Positions 20,601-34,345 of a stretch of 64,000 nucleotides of DNA are shown here, in pieces. The notes under the pieces are model-generated. The model was not told where the DNA came from and did not search any database. It worked only from the letters and a program-made list of their open reading frames with translations. The position numbers and the translations under genes are program-made. The first letter of the stretch is position 1. Every line of letters begins with the position of its first letter. Source of the stretch: Ligula intestinalis (lineage: Eukaryota > Platyhelminthes > Cestoda > Diphyllobothriidea > Diphyllobothriidae); contig JAYGXS010000005.1 in NCBI GenBank assembly GCA_036362985.1, forward strand, positions 31,368,619-31,432,618. Reading direction: 5' to 3'.

Positions 20601-23400
20601 GGAGGAATACTAATGAGAATTACGGTGTCAACAAAAGAGAAGGGGTGCTCATTGGAGGCTCAGACCATTTCCCAGAACATTGAGGCTTTCCGCTGTGCAG
20701 TTAACCGGGAGCAAGGGGTGTTCATGTTCTGCGGTTAAAGATTGCAATGTAAAAGGTTGTGGATAGAACACCGTCATGAGCAGTGTTGAGTAATGGTCGC
20801 CAATGACCTGCTTAGTAAACATTGTGGAGTCCCATAGGGAATGGTTACTACGGAGCCATAAATGCCTGCTTCGACAAAATCGATAACTGTTCTCGGTTAC
20901 TCTTTCATTTCGCGACATGCAAACGTGATTCCGCGTTACGAATTTACCGAAAGTTGGAATGCTTACAGCAAGTGTGCGTATATTTGTTGCATAGAGATCA
21001 TTCGTTGTGGTGTCTACAGCCGTTGTCTCTTTAGAAGTTTTCCTATATGTACTTCAATTTGAAATCGTTGATTGCTTAACGTTTATCAATTTATCTCCAA
21101 AATTTACTTCACGTTGCGTCCGGCGGTCATTGACGGTCAACCTTATCAAAGGAGGCAGGCAGCCAGGGTACATCCTCACGTGGATAGTCCGTGCTTTGTA
21201 GAGTATGCTGCGCAGAATTGAAGCAGATTAATACTTAAGTCGATATTTATATGGGCAGTATTCAGAAGTAGAAATAAGCCAGTGGAAAATCGGAAATCAG
21301 AAGATAACTTTTGACCTTTTAACGTTGCTAACGGGTTGCTGCTGGGGTAAGGTGGATGAAGGACATTGTATAGGAGGGGCAAAAATGCAAAAGATGCCTT
21401 CTGGCCTTGAGACCAACGCTAGAATTCGTTCCCCGACTCGAATCGCACTTGGCACGACACTTGCTGCTGTTTTTATCTGCTATCACGCGTGCCCTTTTTT
21501 CATGTCCAGATAAAGTAACGAAGCGAATTAGCAAGGAAACGATAATTAAAAGGTGGATATTGAAGGGAGGAAGGAATATGGTTAACTGCTCAGAATTAGG
21601 TTCAACTAGTAAGTAGATATAATTTGCACTTGACAAAGGGATTATATCTGTGACCTCCCTTTACACTTGAACAGGTCTTCGTAGATTTGCCTACCAATGT
21701 CATCTAGTATTTGTTTAGATTTGCAAGCAGGCTTGCTCAAAATTACACATTTTAATCCAGAAACAACAAACGGACTTTAGTACAACAATTTTAAGCGCTG
21801 GATGCACTTTCAAAGAAAAAAATCGATAAACAAAAATGAATGTGTATGAGGCGTTCAACCGCAACGAAGACTGTTAGGCTGGGTTAAAATGCTTAAGTCT
21901 CACAATGTTTTATTAGGAAAAAGGATATAAGGACCTTATTAAGTTGAGTGAAAAATACCAGTCTGCTCTTCATTGACTCCCAGTCCACTGTCATCTGAAG
22001 ACTAACGTGAGGCTTGTAGAACAGCCCCACTCACATCACAGTGAAGTCCGTAGTTGAAAGGTGAAATCTCCTTCGTTCTAGTCACAACTACTTATTATGT
22101 TTCTAGTCTCAGAAAAAAAGCCTTTATTATAAAAAAAATATCAGCACTTGTAGGTACCAAATGTTAACTTGGTTTCTACTACTCGAGGGGAAGCAAACAC
22201 AGTGTAGTAAAAAAATCTACGGGAAGGTCTCACATCTGTCTGCAAACGTCTTTTTTGGCTATTTTTCACCATAATCTAAGAATAAACTTACGAAAAACGT
22301 CAACTGATTCTCTGGTTTGCAGTCTATTGCAAAAACTGACATTAAACATATTTGAGAAAGCGCCTTTTAAATCATGATAATTGAGCATTTATAGCATGTT
22401 TCATAGGCGTAACGTATGCACTTAGGACATGTTCATCTGAACAACCACCCGAAAATTTTTTAGATTCCTTCTTTATGTTCTTACCAGATAGAAACCAAGC
22501 AAATAACTGGTTGACCAACATCAAACATACTTCCTGCTGATGCAGCAGTCAAAAGCCGTCATAGAGTTAAAACTGGGATAGAATGCCATTTACCTTAACC
22601 GGGATTCCGTTGGTAGAACCAAAAATAAATGAATGAAGAGCCGATAGTTCGAACAGGTTAGGCGCAATAACTATGGTCAGGTCATCATAAGTAAATGCGA
22701 GAAGACCACACATAATGTAATAGCTTCTTTAAAGGCCGACTGTTGACGTAACCAATCATTTACTATATGTCTTTTCGTTACGCTATCATTTCATTAATCA
22801 AGTATTAATGAAATTGCAGAGTCCTATCTGAAAGAAGAACGAATCTATGTTAGTGTAAATTGATGTTGGTTGTGTAGGGCGTAGGCAGTTAAGGAATCAG
22901 TCCAGCTTGCTGCACTTTAGAAACAGACATTTACTCTTAACGCTGAACAGGGTAGGAAAGTCGGTTTGATTGATTATAACGAAAATCACCTGTTGTGATC
23001 TAGACGTGTACGTCAAACGCTTGTCAGCGTCTCAGCAATATGCCGTCCATTTCTCTGCCCTGCGCTGACTGCCGCAGGTAGTTCATCAATGCCACTTATT
23101 TTTTACTGTCTTCTCACAAAGAAGTACTTTATGCAAGACGAGATACACACAATGATGAAATTAGCACAATACCTAGACAGCAATGTTGGGAGCAATCTTG
23201 TCATGCCAAGAACACAAGGGCTGTGGCGGAGATTGGGTTATTTCTACCGCTTTAATCGTAAAAGATATAAATGCAACTGGTGATGGACAAGTAGAAGTGA
23301 AAATATTTGTAAGAGAGCTTCAGCTTTTTCCACATGCGGAGGTACTTTTGTGCTCGGGGGTTGATAAAAAACAGAAAACGCATGCAGCTCTATAAATGCG
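20601..23400. other. Unassigned sequence
   Basis: Overlapping short frames on both strands (20649-21636) arise from a region of balanced composition, and none carries a domain. Two overlapping frames at 23089-23395 are likewise unremarkable. Confidence 0.5.
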
Positions 23401-26400
23401 GAGATGCTCTTCATCGAAAAACTGCAAAATTAATTAAAATTTAAAGGGCAAATGAATTCAAACTTAAGGAACCTTCTCTTACAATGAGTTATGCAAACTG
23501 ATAATTTCAAGGAGCCTATAGAAGAACTTGCATTTACATATTGCAGTGTTCTTTTCCAAAGGATCATCAAGAAGAAATATTTTGAACACATTTCCACCAT
23601 TATGAGTAAATTATTTTTAAGTCTCGAAAATCAAAATAATTACTTTGAGTAATTGTGGCTTTTGCAAACTCGAAAATGCAGCAGCATTGGTTTTGAGTTA
23701 AAATGTCAGAATTTTTGATAAAAAACCTTCAAAAAAAGAGCTAGTGGGATACTTGACGATTTTCAGAGGAGGACATGTTGAAGCAGAATCAAGGAAAAAT
23801 GTCGAGCCGTCCATCTACATCAAATTATTTGCAGATAATGGATAAGTAACTCCGAATCACGAACAATGCAGGCCCGCGCGAATTTTGCACGCAAACTAAT
23901 AGAATAAATAGCTATGACTACTGTAGCTAGTAGGTCTGCTTATGTGGCCACTTGAACGGTATGCCGTAGACTACTTGAGCAATTTTCTCTTCGATCCCAC
24001 TTGTCCATCCTCTATCCGGGAGACAAAGATCGCGATTTTTGCCCTCATCGTTTCTACTGTCATTATCTGTGCTGTTTCAAACGAAAATCAATTGATATAT
24101 AGCAACCAACAAAATGTAGACTAGCACCCTCTCCATTTTTAAAACTAATCTGCGTTGGAAACGATAGCTAAATTTTGAAAAATCAAACTGGCTTATGTCC
24201 ATTTTTATACTTCCGAACAAGAGCTCCAGCTTGACCAATGAGGTTTTGAAGTCAGAACTTGTTGTTTATGTTTTCCGTTTGATCAAAGTAATAAGGGCAC
24301 TTTCAGCAGGTGAGAAGGAATAAACATATGACTTCTTTTGAAAGCGATCAACGCAAAAGTCATTTACTTGACATTAATTTTCTTACATGTGCACGGGTCG
24401 GCTTTCAAAAAGAGAAGAGTAAAATAGCAGGATCAAATGTGAAAAATACTTTTGATTTTTTGGTGCAGATGTGTCGCGTACGGTCTGAAGTGGACAAGGG
24501 AATGTGGTATCTCCATATCTACAAGCGCGTGGTATGTGGATAAAGTACCAAAACTATTAATTTATGTATATGCTAACACATACCTACTGACACACGATCT
24601 TGTTAGCGACTCCCAAAGCTGCCACGTTTATTTCTCCTTTTTAAGGAAAAACAAACGCAGGCTCAAATGCGGATTGATTTCGCAGTATGCCTTAAATCTC
24701 CTACAGAACAATTTTATGTCACAGCGCACCATAAGCGATACGCGGTAGTTGAATGGGCGGTAATAATTCTCATCTAATTTCAATTGTTGCGCTGCTGTTA
24801 AAATTACTCGCACAAGCCTTATTAACTGACCTGATAGCAGGAAAATTGGTGGCGAAACAGAGCTACCAAACATATGGTTTCATTTTCCTGGAGACTGCAG
24901 TGTTTCTACTATTTGAATGCTGAAAACTGTTACAAAGAATGAAGGTCTTCAGAAAACTGAATTTGAATCGGGGAGTTTCTAGCAAACAACACTTACCCAT
25001 TGTCAGACTTAATGAGATATGAGGGTTGGGCTTGTCGCACTAGAAGGTTTGGCGGCAAAAGTGACATCCATAAAGGTGGGGTGCGTAGGGGATTAGGTTG
25101 AGGCCAATTCTGCGGTGACGAATGCTGAAAATGAGACAGCAAAATGTGTTAAGACGGAAGCAGTGGGATCGTCTGCCGATGGCCGAACATGTGACGACCC
25201 CCTTAGTGACTTTACTTGTTTCTCACGGTCGTAATCGCAGTCGCCTGTGGTTCATTGAATGTGGGAGTAGGCGTGGGATTCCAACTTGTAAGGGTGATTG
25301 TACCACTGACCTAGATCGTCCTCTGAGAACGATAGTCTTGCCATCGGACCTCTTGTTTCTCATGTTTCTGTATTTTTACATCGTCTACGTTTTTTTTCCT
25401 GATTTGACCCCCATTTAACCTATTTTACCACTGATCTCATATTGAAAAAAATGAGATTTTCTGTTACTCCGATGGTCTTAGACGTCAGCTTGCCATACAA
25501 TAAAATAAGGAAGAATCGGGCATTGGTTAGTATCATATCAGTGATTGCTCTGCGCATGACTTGTCGCATTTACTCATTCACTCGCTGAAGCATTACTCAA
25601 CAAATTACGAGTATGAGTAAAGAACTTATATTGAACAAGTGCTAGTCAGTGCGTCAGACCAAAAACCACGGTATCGCCGTCAAGACCCACGTACTTTGGT
25701 CGATCACTCGCTGAGAAGTAAGTCTTTCGAATCGAATGAATATAAAAAGGTAGCAGATATTGTCTTTTTTAATCAAGTGGATCTGAATACAAATATCGCA
25801 TTTTTGCAAGTTAGCCAGGGTTTGTCAGATAGTCAATTTTGCCGTAAATTCCACTTGTTTTCTAAAAATCTTTCTGGTTGTTGGGTTTCAGAAGGGAAAT
25901 TAAATCCACGAGTTTTTCCCGCTCTTTACTGTTTGCCAAAATGATTGTTTAACAGTTGAGTTTTGTCATTCTTTCTAAAAAATGACAGTTTCGGGATTGT
26001 ATTAAACGATGGTCCAGGGTACATATGTAGGCTCATCTTAACAGAAAACCCAATAGGTCAAAACATAAGCGGACGCAATGTTCTTGCTGATTGCCTCCTT
26101 AAATTTACATCTGTAGGGTACTTTGCAAATGTACCTGAATTAAATTATATTAATCCCAAATTAATAGTAAGTTTTCGTCAATTATTTGTTCTGGCCAACA
26201 CAATTCTGTGGATGTTATTGCGCGATAAGATGACAAAGGAAATGGTAAAATTCTTTCAAGCGACCAAAGCGTCATCTGTTTCAACTTTAAATTACGTATG
26301 TGGTGAACATAAGACGAACGCCTAATTTTAGCTTATGATTGAAGGCATTACTGCGCAGTTTAGCTGAAGGTTATTTTGCGGTTGCTAATCAAACGATCTA

Positions 26401-26849
26401 ATATATGCTGCCGCTACTTATAAGACAATCGCATAGGTGATAAACCTACTTGCGAAGCAAAATGCTTGGAACTTTAATATTTTATTAATAAACTGAACGT
26501 GCAGCATATCTGATCTACTTACAGATACGGCTTTAAAGATATAATTTTTGCACATTTTATATTAAGTGCTATCTTTAAATATTGCCTCACGTTATTTATA
26601 TTAGTCTAGATTGTAAATATCAAACTCAGGGAAAGACTGCTTGGCAGACTCGGCTCTATAAGATATGTATTTTGGAAGACATCCAAGTAGGCGTCGCTCA
26701 AAGGGTTTTGATTTATTAAATGGACTGCATAGTAAAAGGGTGTGATTTTCATCCCTAATTGTAGACTTTAAATGATAAAATAATTTGAAAATATTATTGT
26801 GCATACAACAGGCTTACTACAAAGCGCTTTGTATTAGTCAATAATGTAT
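23401..26849. other. Unassigned AT-rich sequence
   Basis: Two consecutive plus-strand frames, 25639-25944 (101 codons) and 25963-26325 (120 codons), are the longest open stretches but have no recognisable fold, repeat or targeting sequence. They could be chance frames or exons of an unknown gene. I find no splice-site pattern that favours exons. Confidence 0.45.
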
Positions 26850-27093
26850 AAAGTTCAGAAACAGAAGATACAACTGCTGGAACAAAAAATTCCTTTGCCT
26901 GACGTTTTGGATTATTTGAGTACCTTTAATAATAGGTAACCAAAGAATAGGTGATAAATGCACAGCTTATTATTATATATTCCTAGGTAAACTTAATCCG
27001 AAACGTCAGGCAAATAAACCTCTTATTCCAGCGATGGCATCGTCTACTTCTTAACAGTTTCCTGGAACACACACATTCGCTTCTATCGGCAAG
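26850..27093. mobile_element. Small palindromic PLE family 1 derivative
   Basis: Inverted arms run from about 26856 to 26940 and from about 26965 to 27050. The right arm reads TTAATCC, GAAACGTC, AGGCAAATAA, TTCCAGCGATGGCATC and extends through CCTGGAACACAC.CATTCGCTT to TCGGCAA near 27093. That is the family 1 terminus also seen at 57725-57813. The left arm reads the same in reverse with more substitutions. There is no coding sequence. The helix II hairpin of the hammerhead is largely lost. Confidence 0.75.
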
Positions 27094-30000
27094 GTTTACA
27101 ATACCCGTAATAACTCTCATTAAGTTACTTTCTGGCGATTCACAGGGATATAGGATTTATTATATATTGGTACATTGGCGAAAAATTTAAACTGGTGAAA
27201 TGAGGTTATTTCGATTAGAAATATTACATTATTATCAAAATTTCTACTATATATTGTGAAATTTCGAACAAATGAAGTAGGGCATGCTGTTTCTATGGAT
27301 GAAAATGAATTTTGGAAATGTTTATTTAAAATACTTACCATTTGGCTAGAAGGCAAAAGTTTGCAATAGGACAGGAACAACATTTTTCTGCTAATTATTA
27401 ATTAACTATTTAAGGCTAATAAAGATAGAATATTGTGCATTCTGTTCATTAACCCCAACTTCTTACATAGAGGAATTTGCTCATATGAGAATGATTCAAA
27501 CAGTATGATGCCTGAGACATTATGCTCCTGAAACAGAATAATTTGGGTCTATAAATAATGTTATCTACGCTTGCATGTACGTTGACCTCACTCTTTTCCG
27601 AGGTCAGTGCATGGTTTTTCTAAAAAAGATTAGACTAGGCGTACAGTTCGCATTGATTTTAAACGACCTTAAAAATTCCAGCATATTTTATAAAAGGCAT
27701 GTACAAAAAACATTATGCCTTGTGCTCGACTAATCGAACCTTTGACCAACTTAAAACGTTTTCCGTGAAGTGAAGACATGTGTTCTGCTTTACGGTCTCC
27801 ATTTTTGTTGTAGGAAAAGAAAATACTGCGCTTTTTGCTCCTCTATTTTTGCTTGCAATTTCAATGCTGGGCCAGTACAAAATTGTGATCTCCAGGTGCA
27901 ATGTGGTGAGTGTGCTGAATTTTATTCAAACTGGAAGGACGTAGTTTTTTCTGAGAGTTTTAACCTTATTTTTTCGAAATAACTTCTCTCTCTTTGTCAA
28001 AAAATAAGCTCAAGCTTCTTTGATATTGCGTTTTAGAGAAAAAACTCCGAAAATTTGCAAAAAATAACACTTAATGTTTAATGCGTTCCTCGTTTCGGGA
28101 AAAAACGTGCTTTCTTACAACGGCCTTCACTTTGAACTTTAATTTACAAGACATACCTCCAACTCTTATATATCTCTCCCAGTCTTTATGATTGGATTTC
28201 AGACAAGGTCTCAACGGCTACTGTTTTCTGTTTTACTTTGAAGTGCAGGTGAGGATGAAATTCACAAGCAAAACATTCGTCTGACCAAGCAACTAGTGGT
28301 ATGCACTTTGGGTAACATGCTTTCGATTATAAGGCAAATTACATTATCATCAATCCAATCTGCGAAGAAACGGAAGCCAGCGCGTTTTTGTGTCAATATA
28401 TTTTCATGTTTGCACAAATCTTAGTTGTAGTCCTAAATGCAACTTCAAACAGCTCCTAACAGAATAAGCGTACAAACCTACCAATGAACATTGGGTCTAG
28501 GTTAAAATATGTGGTCTCTTTTAAATTATTATCGTAATGTGTGCTTTTGCAAGGCCCTTACACGGAAAGGGAACTGTCTTGCTAGTACAGGTGGCCTACA
28601 TATACCGATATTATTGCACATAATTATTTTGTTTTTGGCGCAAAATGTGATTTATTGGTCTTTTCCGGCTGTGATATTGGAAATTAAAGGTTGATGTACG
28701 TCCATTATCCTGGCCGATAGAAAGCGATGTCGTTAAAGCTGTCTTCCTTGTTTCTAATTTCAGTCCATTGAACTGGTTTTTGCGACTGCTGTCAAATAAA
28801 TGGCATGGATAGTGGCATTTGCGTCTTGCATACGCTTAGCTGACATGCGTATTATATTTCCAAGTGCCTCGCCTTTCTTTATGATGCAGAACGGGAGATG
28901 TCTACTCAACCTACTCACCCTATTCCTTTAAAATTCGTTTAAACCCATCCAGGGGAAAATTTGTGAGCGTGAAGTTAGTAATTAAGGTTCGGTTAGGGTT
29001 GAAGAATGGTTTTGATTAAACCGTGTACGAAGTTTAAGCTTAAGTTCGCGGTAACTTTTGGTTAGAAGCCTGTTAAGATGTACCTTTTCCTGGAATTTTA
29101 TGAAGAGCCATCTAAATAACTAGTGTGAGTCGCCTATTTATACGTATCACCTAGTTAGGTAAGTGTAAATCGTCGTGGGATTTTTGAGTAAGAAAAATAT
29201 CAAGAGAAACTTGAATACAGTGCAGGGATTGGTTATAAGACAAAACGTGATTTTTTAGTACAGCATATTCCTTTTCGAACGTTTGGGTACTTGGCTTCTT
29301 CAGTTAATCTCGTTCCTGATGGGAATTTATCAGGTGCTTCATTTTTATTCTTCTTGTGTCGGTTTCATACTATAAAGTTTCTGTTGCAGACCACTTACTG
29401 CGCAGTGCAACAACTTCACAATTTTTCACAATTATCTACGGCAGTTTACTTAGAGTGGCTTTTTAACATTCCAACTGCCGTCCCACCATAAACCTTAAAC
29501 TAATGCTTGATATCAACGTATTTTTTTTTAATAAACTTTTGTCTGAAACCAAAGCCAAGACCGGTATTGTGTGGATAGCTAGTCTCAATCGCTTGACGGG
29601 TAAGTTGAACTTGAAGAAAAATCATGACTAAAATATTGATTTCAGTGTAAGAGTACCATTGCGCAAAGCAGAGAGACTAAGATAAATTAGTCAATTTTCA
29701 TCGCAGGCGGTCACTGTTGTTCCATGTTCGTACAGCAACCGGATGCCGACACGCCAGACAACGAAAATTTGGCGCAATTTCACCCAACTTTTTAGTTTAT
29801 CATTTCCTAATTTGCCTGAAATTTCGGATTTCAGCTTGCATGCCAATTCGGCGGCTGCATCAGGTGCGTGTAGTACGTACACAGGGAGTTGCAGTATTTA
29901 AAGGATACAATTGCTATGCTACTACACAATTCCGACAATTGTATCCGCGATTTCTGGGTGCGTTCATCAGGCAATATCCGTGTAAATAGTTGACCGCATA

Positions 30001-31370
30001 ATTCGTGGAACATACCAAGGTTTGCGAAATATTGATAATCACTCACAAACAGGCATTAACGCTTTAAGGAAAACTTAGGAATAATAATGAATAACCTCAG
30101 GCAACGTCGCTGCGTAAAAGAATTATAAAAAGTAGTAATTGTTTGTTAAGAAGAACAAAATTTTCTTGATAATCCCAAGTTTCGGAGTTGTAAAAATACC
30201 TATGAACTAGAAAAATGACCTACAATCTTTCTTTTAGTTGCTTTAATAAGCACAGCACTTTTTTATACGAAAGGATTTTTTCCTTAGTTGAAATATCGCT
30301 TAAGTTATTTATTACAGTCCCTTGCAGAGCGACGTTTCAATGCTGATAAATGTTCTAGAATTTTCAGGGTCTACAAGCTTTTTGTTCAAAAATCCAGAAA
30401 CAAAAGTATGATATTGTTATTCCTAAGATCAATGAAACATTTTCTTTAGTAGTTTACCCCATTAAAAACCAATTAAATGAGTTTTTCGGCTGAAAAATGT
30501 CCATGCATGTTACGTTTCTTTAAGTAAATGTCAACCGAATTATGGAGATTTTTAAAAATGTTTATAAAATTTACCTGAAGCTAAGTTATTTCATTTGACT
30601 GGGAATGAAAGAAATCACTTTCCATTTTATATAGGATAATTTTCCGCCATAGCGGATTATCTCCAGGCTCTGTTCTAGGCTAGCGCATTAAAAAAAATCT
30701 CGCAGATCTTGTACTAAGATCTTGCAATTATTACTGATTTCCCCATAGTTCTGATTCTAAATTACGCACAGCGAAAATGATAGTGTAAAAAGGTTTATTT
30801 CAAAATGATTCGGGTTTTATAAAATATGGTTTCACCTGAAAACTTATCGTAATACAGTATCAGTTTTTGTTGCGGTTTTAAAAACTGGATACGGGAAAAT
30901 AAATGAGCTTAAAACTTTTTTACTGCATTTGTTGCAACAACTTCACAGTTTAGCAAACAATAGTTTTTAAATCTGAAATTAATCCTTGCTTCTGGAAATA
31001 TATGCATTTCCGTAAAATTCGCTTAAATTGTGTTTAAGAAACTTCGGACTAAATTTTCCGATTCTTAAGGGAATATATATTAAACTAATACCACTTATTT
31101 TGATGTTATCCCATAGCACAACGTTTATTAATAAAAAAGTTTTGTTTTGCCATGTTAAACAGTATAGGAGATTCTATTGCTTTGAGACTACTCTGAAATT
31201 CGCCAAAAGTAATGTAAATTACCCGTTATAAGCTTAACTACTAAGTCGATTTTTTTTCATTTAAGTCTTTCTCAGGATTGAATGCACTCAAATTATCAAA
31301 ATAATGTGACCAAAATATGCAAAATTACTAATTCAAATTTCGTCATGGCACATATTATTTCAAATAAGTT
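27094..31370. other. Unassigned AT-rich sequence
   Basis: No gene, RNA or repeat recognised over about 4.3 kb. Open frames are at most 90 codons, overlap on opposite strands (for example 29691-30046) and lack motifs. Confidence 0.5.
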
Positions 31371-32479
31371 GGTTTAGGTCTTCCGTACAGAGCCAGTGTG
31401 CTCGTAGGATCCATCCCCAGTGTAGCCCGGGCGTTCACACGGTCACCTGAGTTGAGGCTGGGAAAGCCCGTAAATGCACATCTCTTGGTGATATGCCCAT
31501 TACAAATAAAGGATGCATGTCTTAGTATTATAGTTATAATAAGTAATCAGTCGATACTGGCGTAGGTTGGTCCCTTAATAGACAGGAAATGTTCTATTAA
31601 TTTGCAGCTAGAGGTAAAAAAATACTGTAGTAAGCCTAAAGCTAGCATGAAAACGGCTAATGACACTATTTTGTGCATCCGATAAATACTTTCCCGATAT
31701 AGCTTGCGACTGCATACAAGGTGCCGATTTCCTACATGCACCTTCAGGCCGTATTATAGTATACTATTTTCTGGCCTTAGTACGTATGCTTACTATAATC
31801 AGCACTCCTAGCATTAGCAGATTACGTCTAGCACTAGTACCATTGACCTTGTAGTCCAAAGTTAGAAGTAACTGAAATTTTTTGGGGGATAGACGTGAGA
31901 GGTCGGACACCAAGGCCTCAAACATTTATTTAGACAGAATAGTATAAATCAGATTCACACTTCCTGTTGAGATTGAAGACACATGTGCCCAGTGCTGACT
32001 TTCATCAGCGTCATTTCTGACCAATCATTAGCGACAATAATAATATCAATACTACTATCAATTGCATCGGTATCAAGTGGCGATCAACGTGGTAGCAGTA
32101 GCTGTCTTTGTCTTCTCGAGTGATGACTAAAGATGAGTGAGTATAAGTTGTGTCAACGAAATAGCCTACTATCACATAAGAATAAATCATACAATGGAGA
32201 AAGCTGCCAACGCTAGATCCCGTTCGGTCATCTCAACTCTGTCTTTTCAACGGCTCAGGTTGGTGAAGCTGTAGAGTGTGGCAGTCAGTTGTAAAGTCAA
32301 CATTCACTTAAAACGAAGCTCTCTTCCCTGTCACATTTCCTGCTCCAACCTATTTGGAGCATATGGTGACCTTATCTTATATGACGGTCCAACTATCATC
32401 ATCAGGTGAAACATAATGACGGCGCATTAGGTGGTCGGCATTGCGTTCATAAAGTCGGATCTCACTTTATTGGAGGTAA
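31371..32479. other. Unassigned, mixed composition; possible repeat fragments
   Basis: GC-richer islands at about 31380-31480 and 31880-32450 contrast with the AT-rich flanks. The second begins at an A/T-run boundary near 31878 and could be a repeat insertion. I found no second copy in the window and no coding potential. Confidence 0.4.
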
Positions 32480-32836
32480 ACAAACACTTCACACCTACGA
32501 AAACTGGAGGCTGGCCCCGTCTCTGGTCGTTGTGCATGAGCTTTGACACCGGACCCTAAGGGGTGGGAAGGCGGTGTGTACTCTGTTGTTTGCTGATTAA
32601 TGAAACTATCACTGTAAAATAATCCAGCCGTGAGTCATCACCATGCCCCTGCGCTCAGCCTGCTGTTCGATAAACACAGCGGAAATTGGCGGCTGAAATC
32701 TTCTGCGTGTCGGGATGGAAGAGGGTGTGCAATCACCACGCGTTAACCACAGGGGGTGCAGGGTTTGAACCACTGACTTCCGACGGGCGAGCGCTGGACG
32801 CATCAACAACCAAACCCCTGCCTTGGCTGATGCTAT
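32480..32836 (-). repeat. Possible tRNA-derived SINE
   Basis: The minus strand near 32825-32750 contains an A-box-like segment, then GCGCTCGCCCGTCGGAAGTC and a B-box-like GGTTCAAACCC (about 32770-32760). That is the spacing of a Pol III internal promoter. The T-arm no longer pairs fully, so it is not a functional tRNA. The body continues to about 32480. The MITE at 32839 abuts its 5' edge. The call rests on the promoter-like boxes only. Confidence 0.4.
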
Positions 32837-32838
32837 TA

Positions 32839-33030
32839 CAGTAGTCGCCTGTTATTAAGCCCACCTCGAGATCGACATGCCAAGCAAGCCCGACAACATT
32901 TTCATCTCCTGCACTACGTGTGTGGTCATACAAGCTTGCACGACCACACATGTAGTGGAGGAGATGAAAATGTTGTCGGGTTTGCTTGGCATGTCGATCT
33001 CGAGGTGGGCTTAATAACAGGCGACTACTG
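32839..33030. mobile_element. Near-perfect palindromic mariner-type MITE
   Basis: The whole 192-bp unit is an inverted repeat with no spacer, centred on AAGCTT at 32932-32937. It begins CAGTAGTCGCC and ends GGCGACTACTG, flanked by TA on each side (32837-32838 and 33031-33032). CAGT termini with a TA duplication are the Tc1/mariner hallmark. Only a few positions mismatch near the centre. No coding capacity exists. A transposase from a mariner-type element would act in trans. A longer relative lies at 46070-46461. Confidence 0.85.
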
Positions 33031-33834
33031 TACCCATTAACCTCAGGGTAGTTTGCTGATGCCTGTAGACGAGCTGAAAAGCTGCATTAGAATTGACTCA
33101 ATGATGTGTGTGAACTTCATGTACGAGAAAAAAACGCGAACCTAACCCTCTTCACCATCTTGTCTAGTCGTCGTGCTGTACAGCCACATCATCGTGCTCC
33201 ACAGAAATTAGTGGTCTGGCGCACGTCGATTTGGCTTACAGGGGTAGTCAGTTTTTATCTTCCAAGCGTAGGAGGGGAAATTTTCCGAAAAATACCCCCG
33301 CCAGTGCAACGAGACTAACGTCTCATGATATCGGTCTGTAGACAAATCATCTTGCGCGAATTGTAGTCACGCACACAGGCCTATTACTCACAGTGATGCA
33401 AGATCAGAAAAACCCTGCAGAAAACAGAAAATAATCCCAACATAAGAAACATATCACGTGTGTGTGAAAAAGTCCATATGTTCGATAAGATAAGGGTGAG
33501 CCAAAAAATATGGGCAATGTTATCCGGGAGAAAACTATTTATACAGACATTTTGACTATTGTTGTCTAACCTCCGTCTTGAACTTGGCTTTTTGAATTTC
33601 CACCTTTAAATATGAACGCTTAAAAGGGCCGATGCCAACAGCTTTTATGTGCATCCAGATACAATTCACCAGTTTGAATGTACGATGGATAATCTGTGGG
33701 TATGTAATTTTCTACCGTGAATGCATACAGTGTGATTGCCCATAGGACTTGTTCTCAGTGCTGGGTTGCGTTGGGATAAAGAGCCGTTACTTCGGAGGTT
33801 GACTACTGTCCATTATTTATAGGTCGTGCTAGCG
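33031..33834. other. Unassigned sequence
   Basis: No recognised gene. A short frame at 33106-33318 lacks motifs. This may include decayed 5' sequence of the mariner copy that becomes readable at about 33880. Confidence 0.45.
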
Positions 33835-33862
33835 ACTTTGACTTTGACTGTGACTTTGAACT
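33835..33862 (+). repeat. (GACTTT)n short repeat
   Basis: Four imperfect GACTTT/GACTGT hexamers in tandem lie just upstream of the first mariner remnant. Confidence 0.7.
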
Positions 33863-33879
33863 GCAACAATTAAACGAAC

Positions 33880-34345
33880 AAAAGGTCCTTGAAGGGTTTA
33901 GCTTTTCGATGTCAAAATTATCGTTCATGTTATAATTGATCGTTGTGACATCACAGCGCACCATTAGATAAAACTGTCAGTGCTGAAACGATTGCATGAG
34001 GCAGGCAGAAAAAAACGACATGAATTATGGCGATTGGGCAACACGTGGCTGCATCATGACAACGGGCCTGCCCACACAGCGTTCAAAATCAACAAACTAT
34101 GGGCACAAAAGCAGCAGGAAAACGGTCTTTCACCCCATTAACAATCTAAGCCTGTATTCGTAACTCCAATTTGTTCCACAGAATGAAGTACAACTTCACA
34201 AAAACTGCATTTTCAGACCATGCATGAGATTAAAAAACATGTTTTGAAGCATTTAACAACATTATTTTAGAAGAATTAAAACACGTATCAGACGGTAGAC
34301 ACATAACTAAGGAGTACATGAACGAAGAGTCTAGGTTTAGTCCCA
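33880..34345 (+). pseudogene. mariner transposase fragment, copy 1
   Basis: The plus frame reads VKIIVHVIIDRCD, LKRLHEAGRKKRHELW, then WLHHDNGPAHTAFKI (34046-34090) and a decayed C-terminus to about 34340. WxLHHDNAPAHTA is the signature around the second catalytic aspartate of mariner (DD34D) transposases. The aspartate is retained here. Stops and frameshifts follow LSPH. The N-terminal DNA-binding domain was not found. The enzyme would cut and paste DNA at TA sites. Confidence 0.85.

Noticed and set aside
25639..26325. Two consecutive plus-strand frames of 101 and 120 codons
   Set aside because: No motif in either, no shared frame and no splice signals joining them; recorded only as unassigned sequence.
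32000..32020. GCTGATGAAAGTCAGC-type hairpin on the minus strand resembling CTGATGA plus GAAA
   Set aside because: No room for helix II between the two cores and no helix I or III; a coincidental hairpin.
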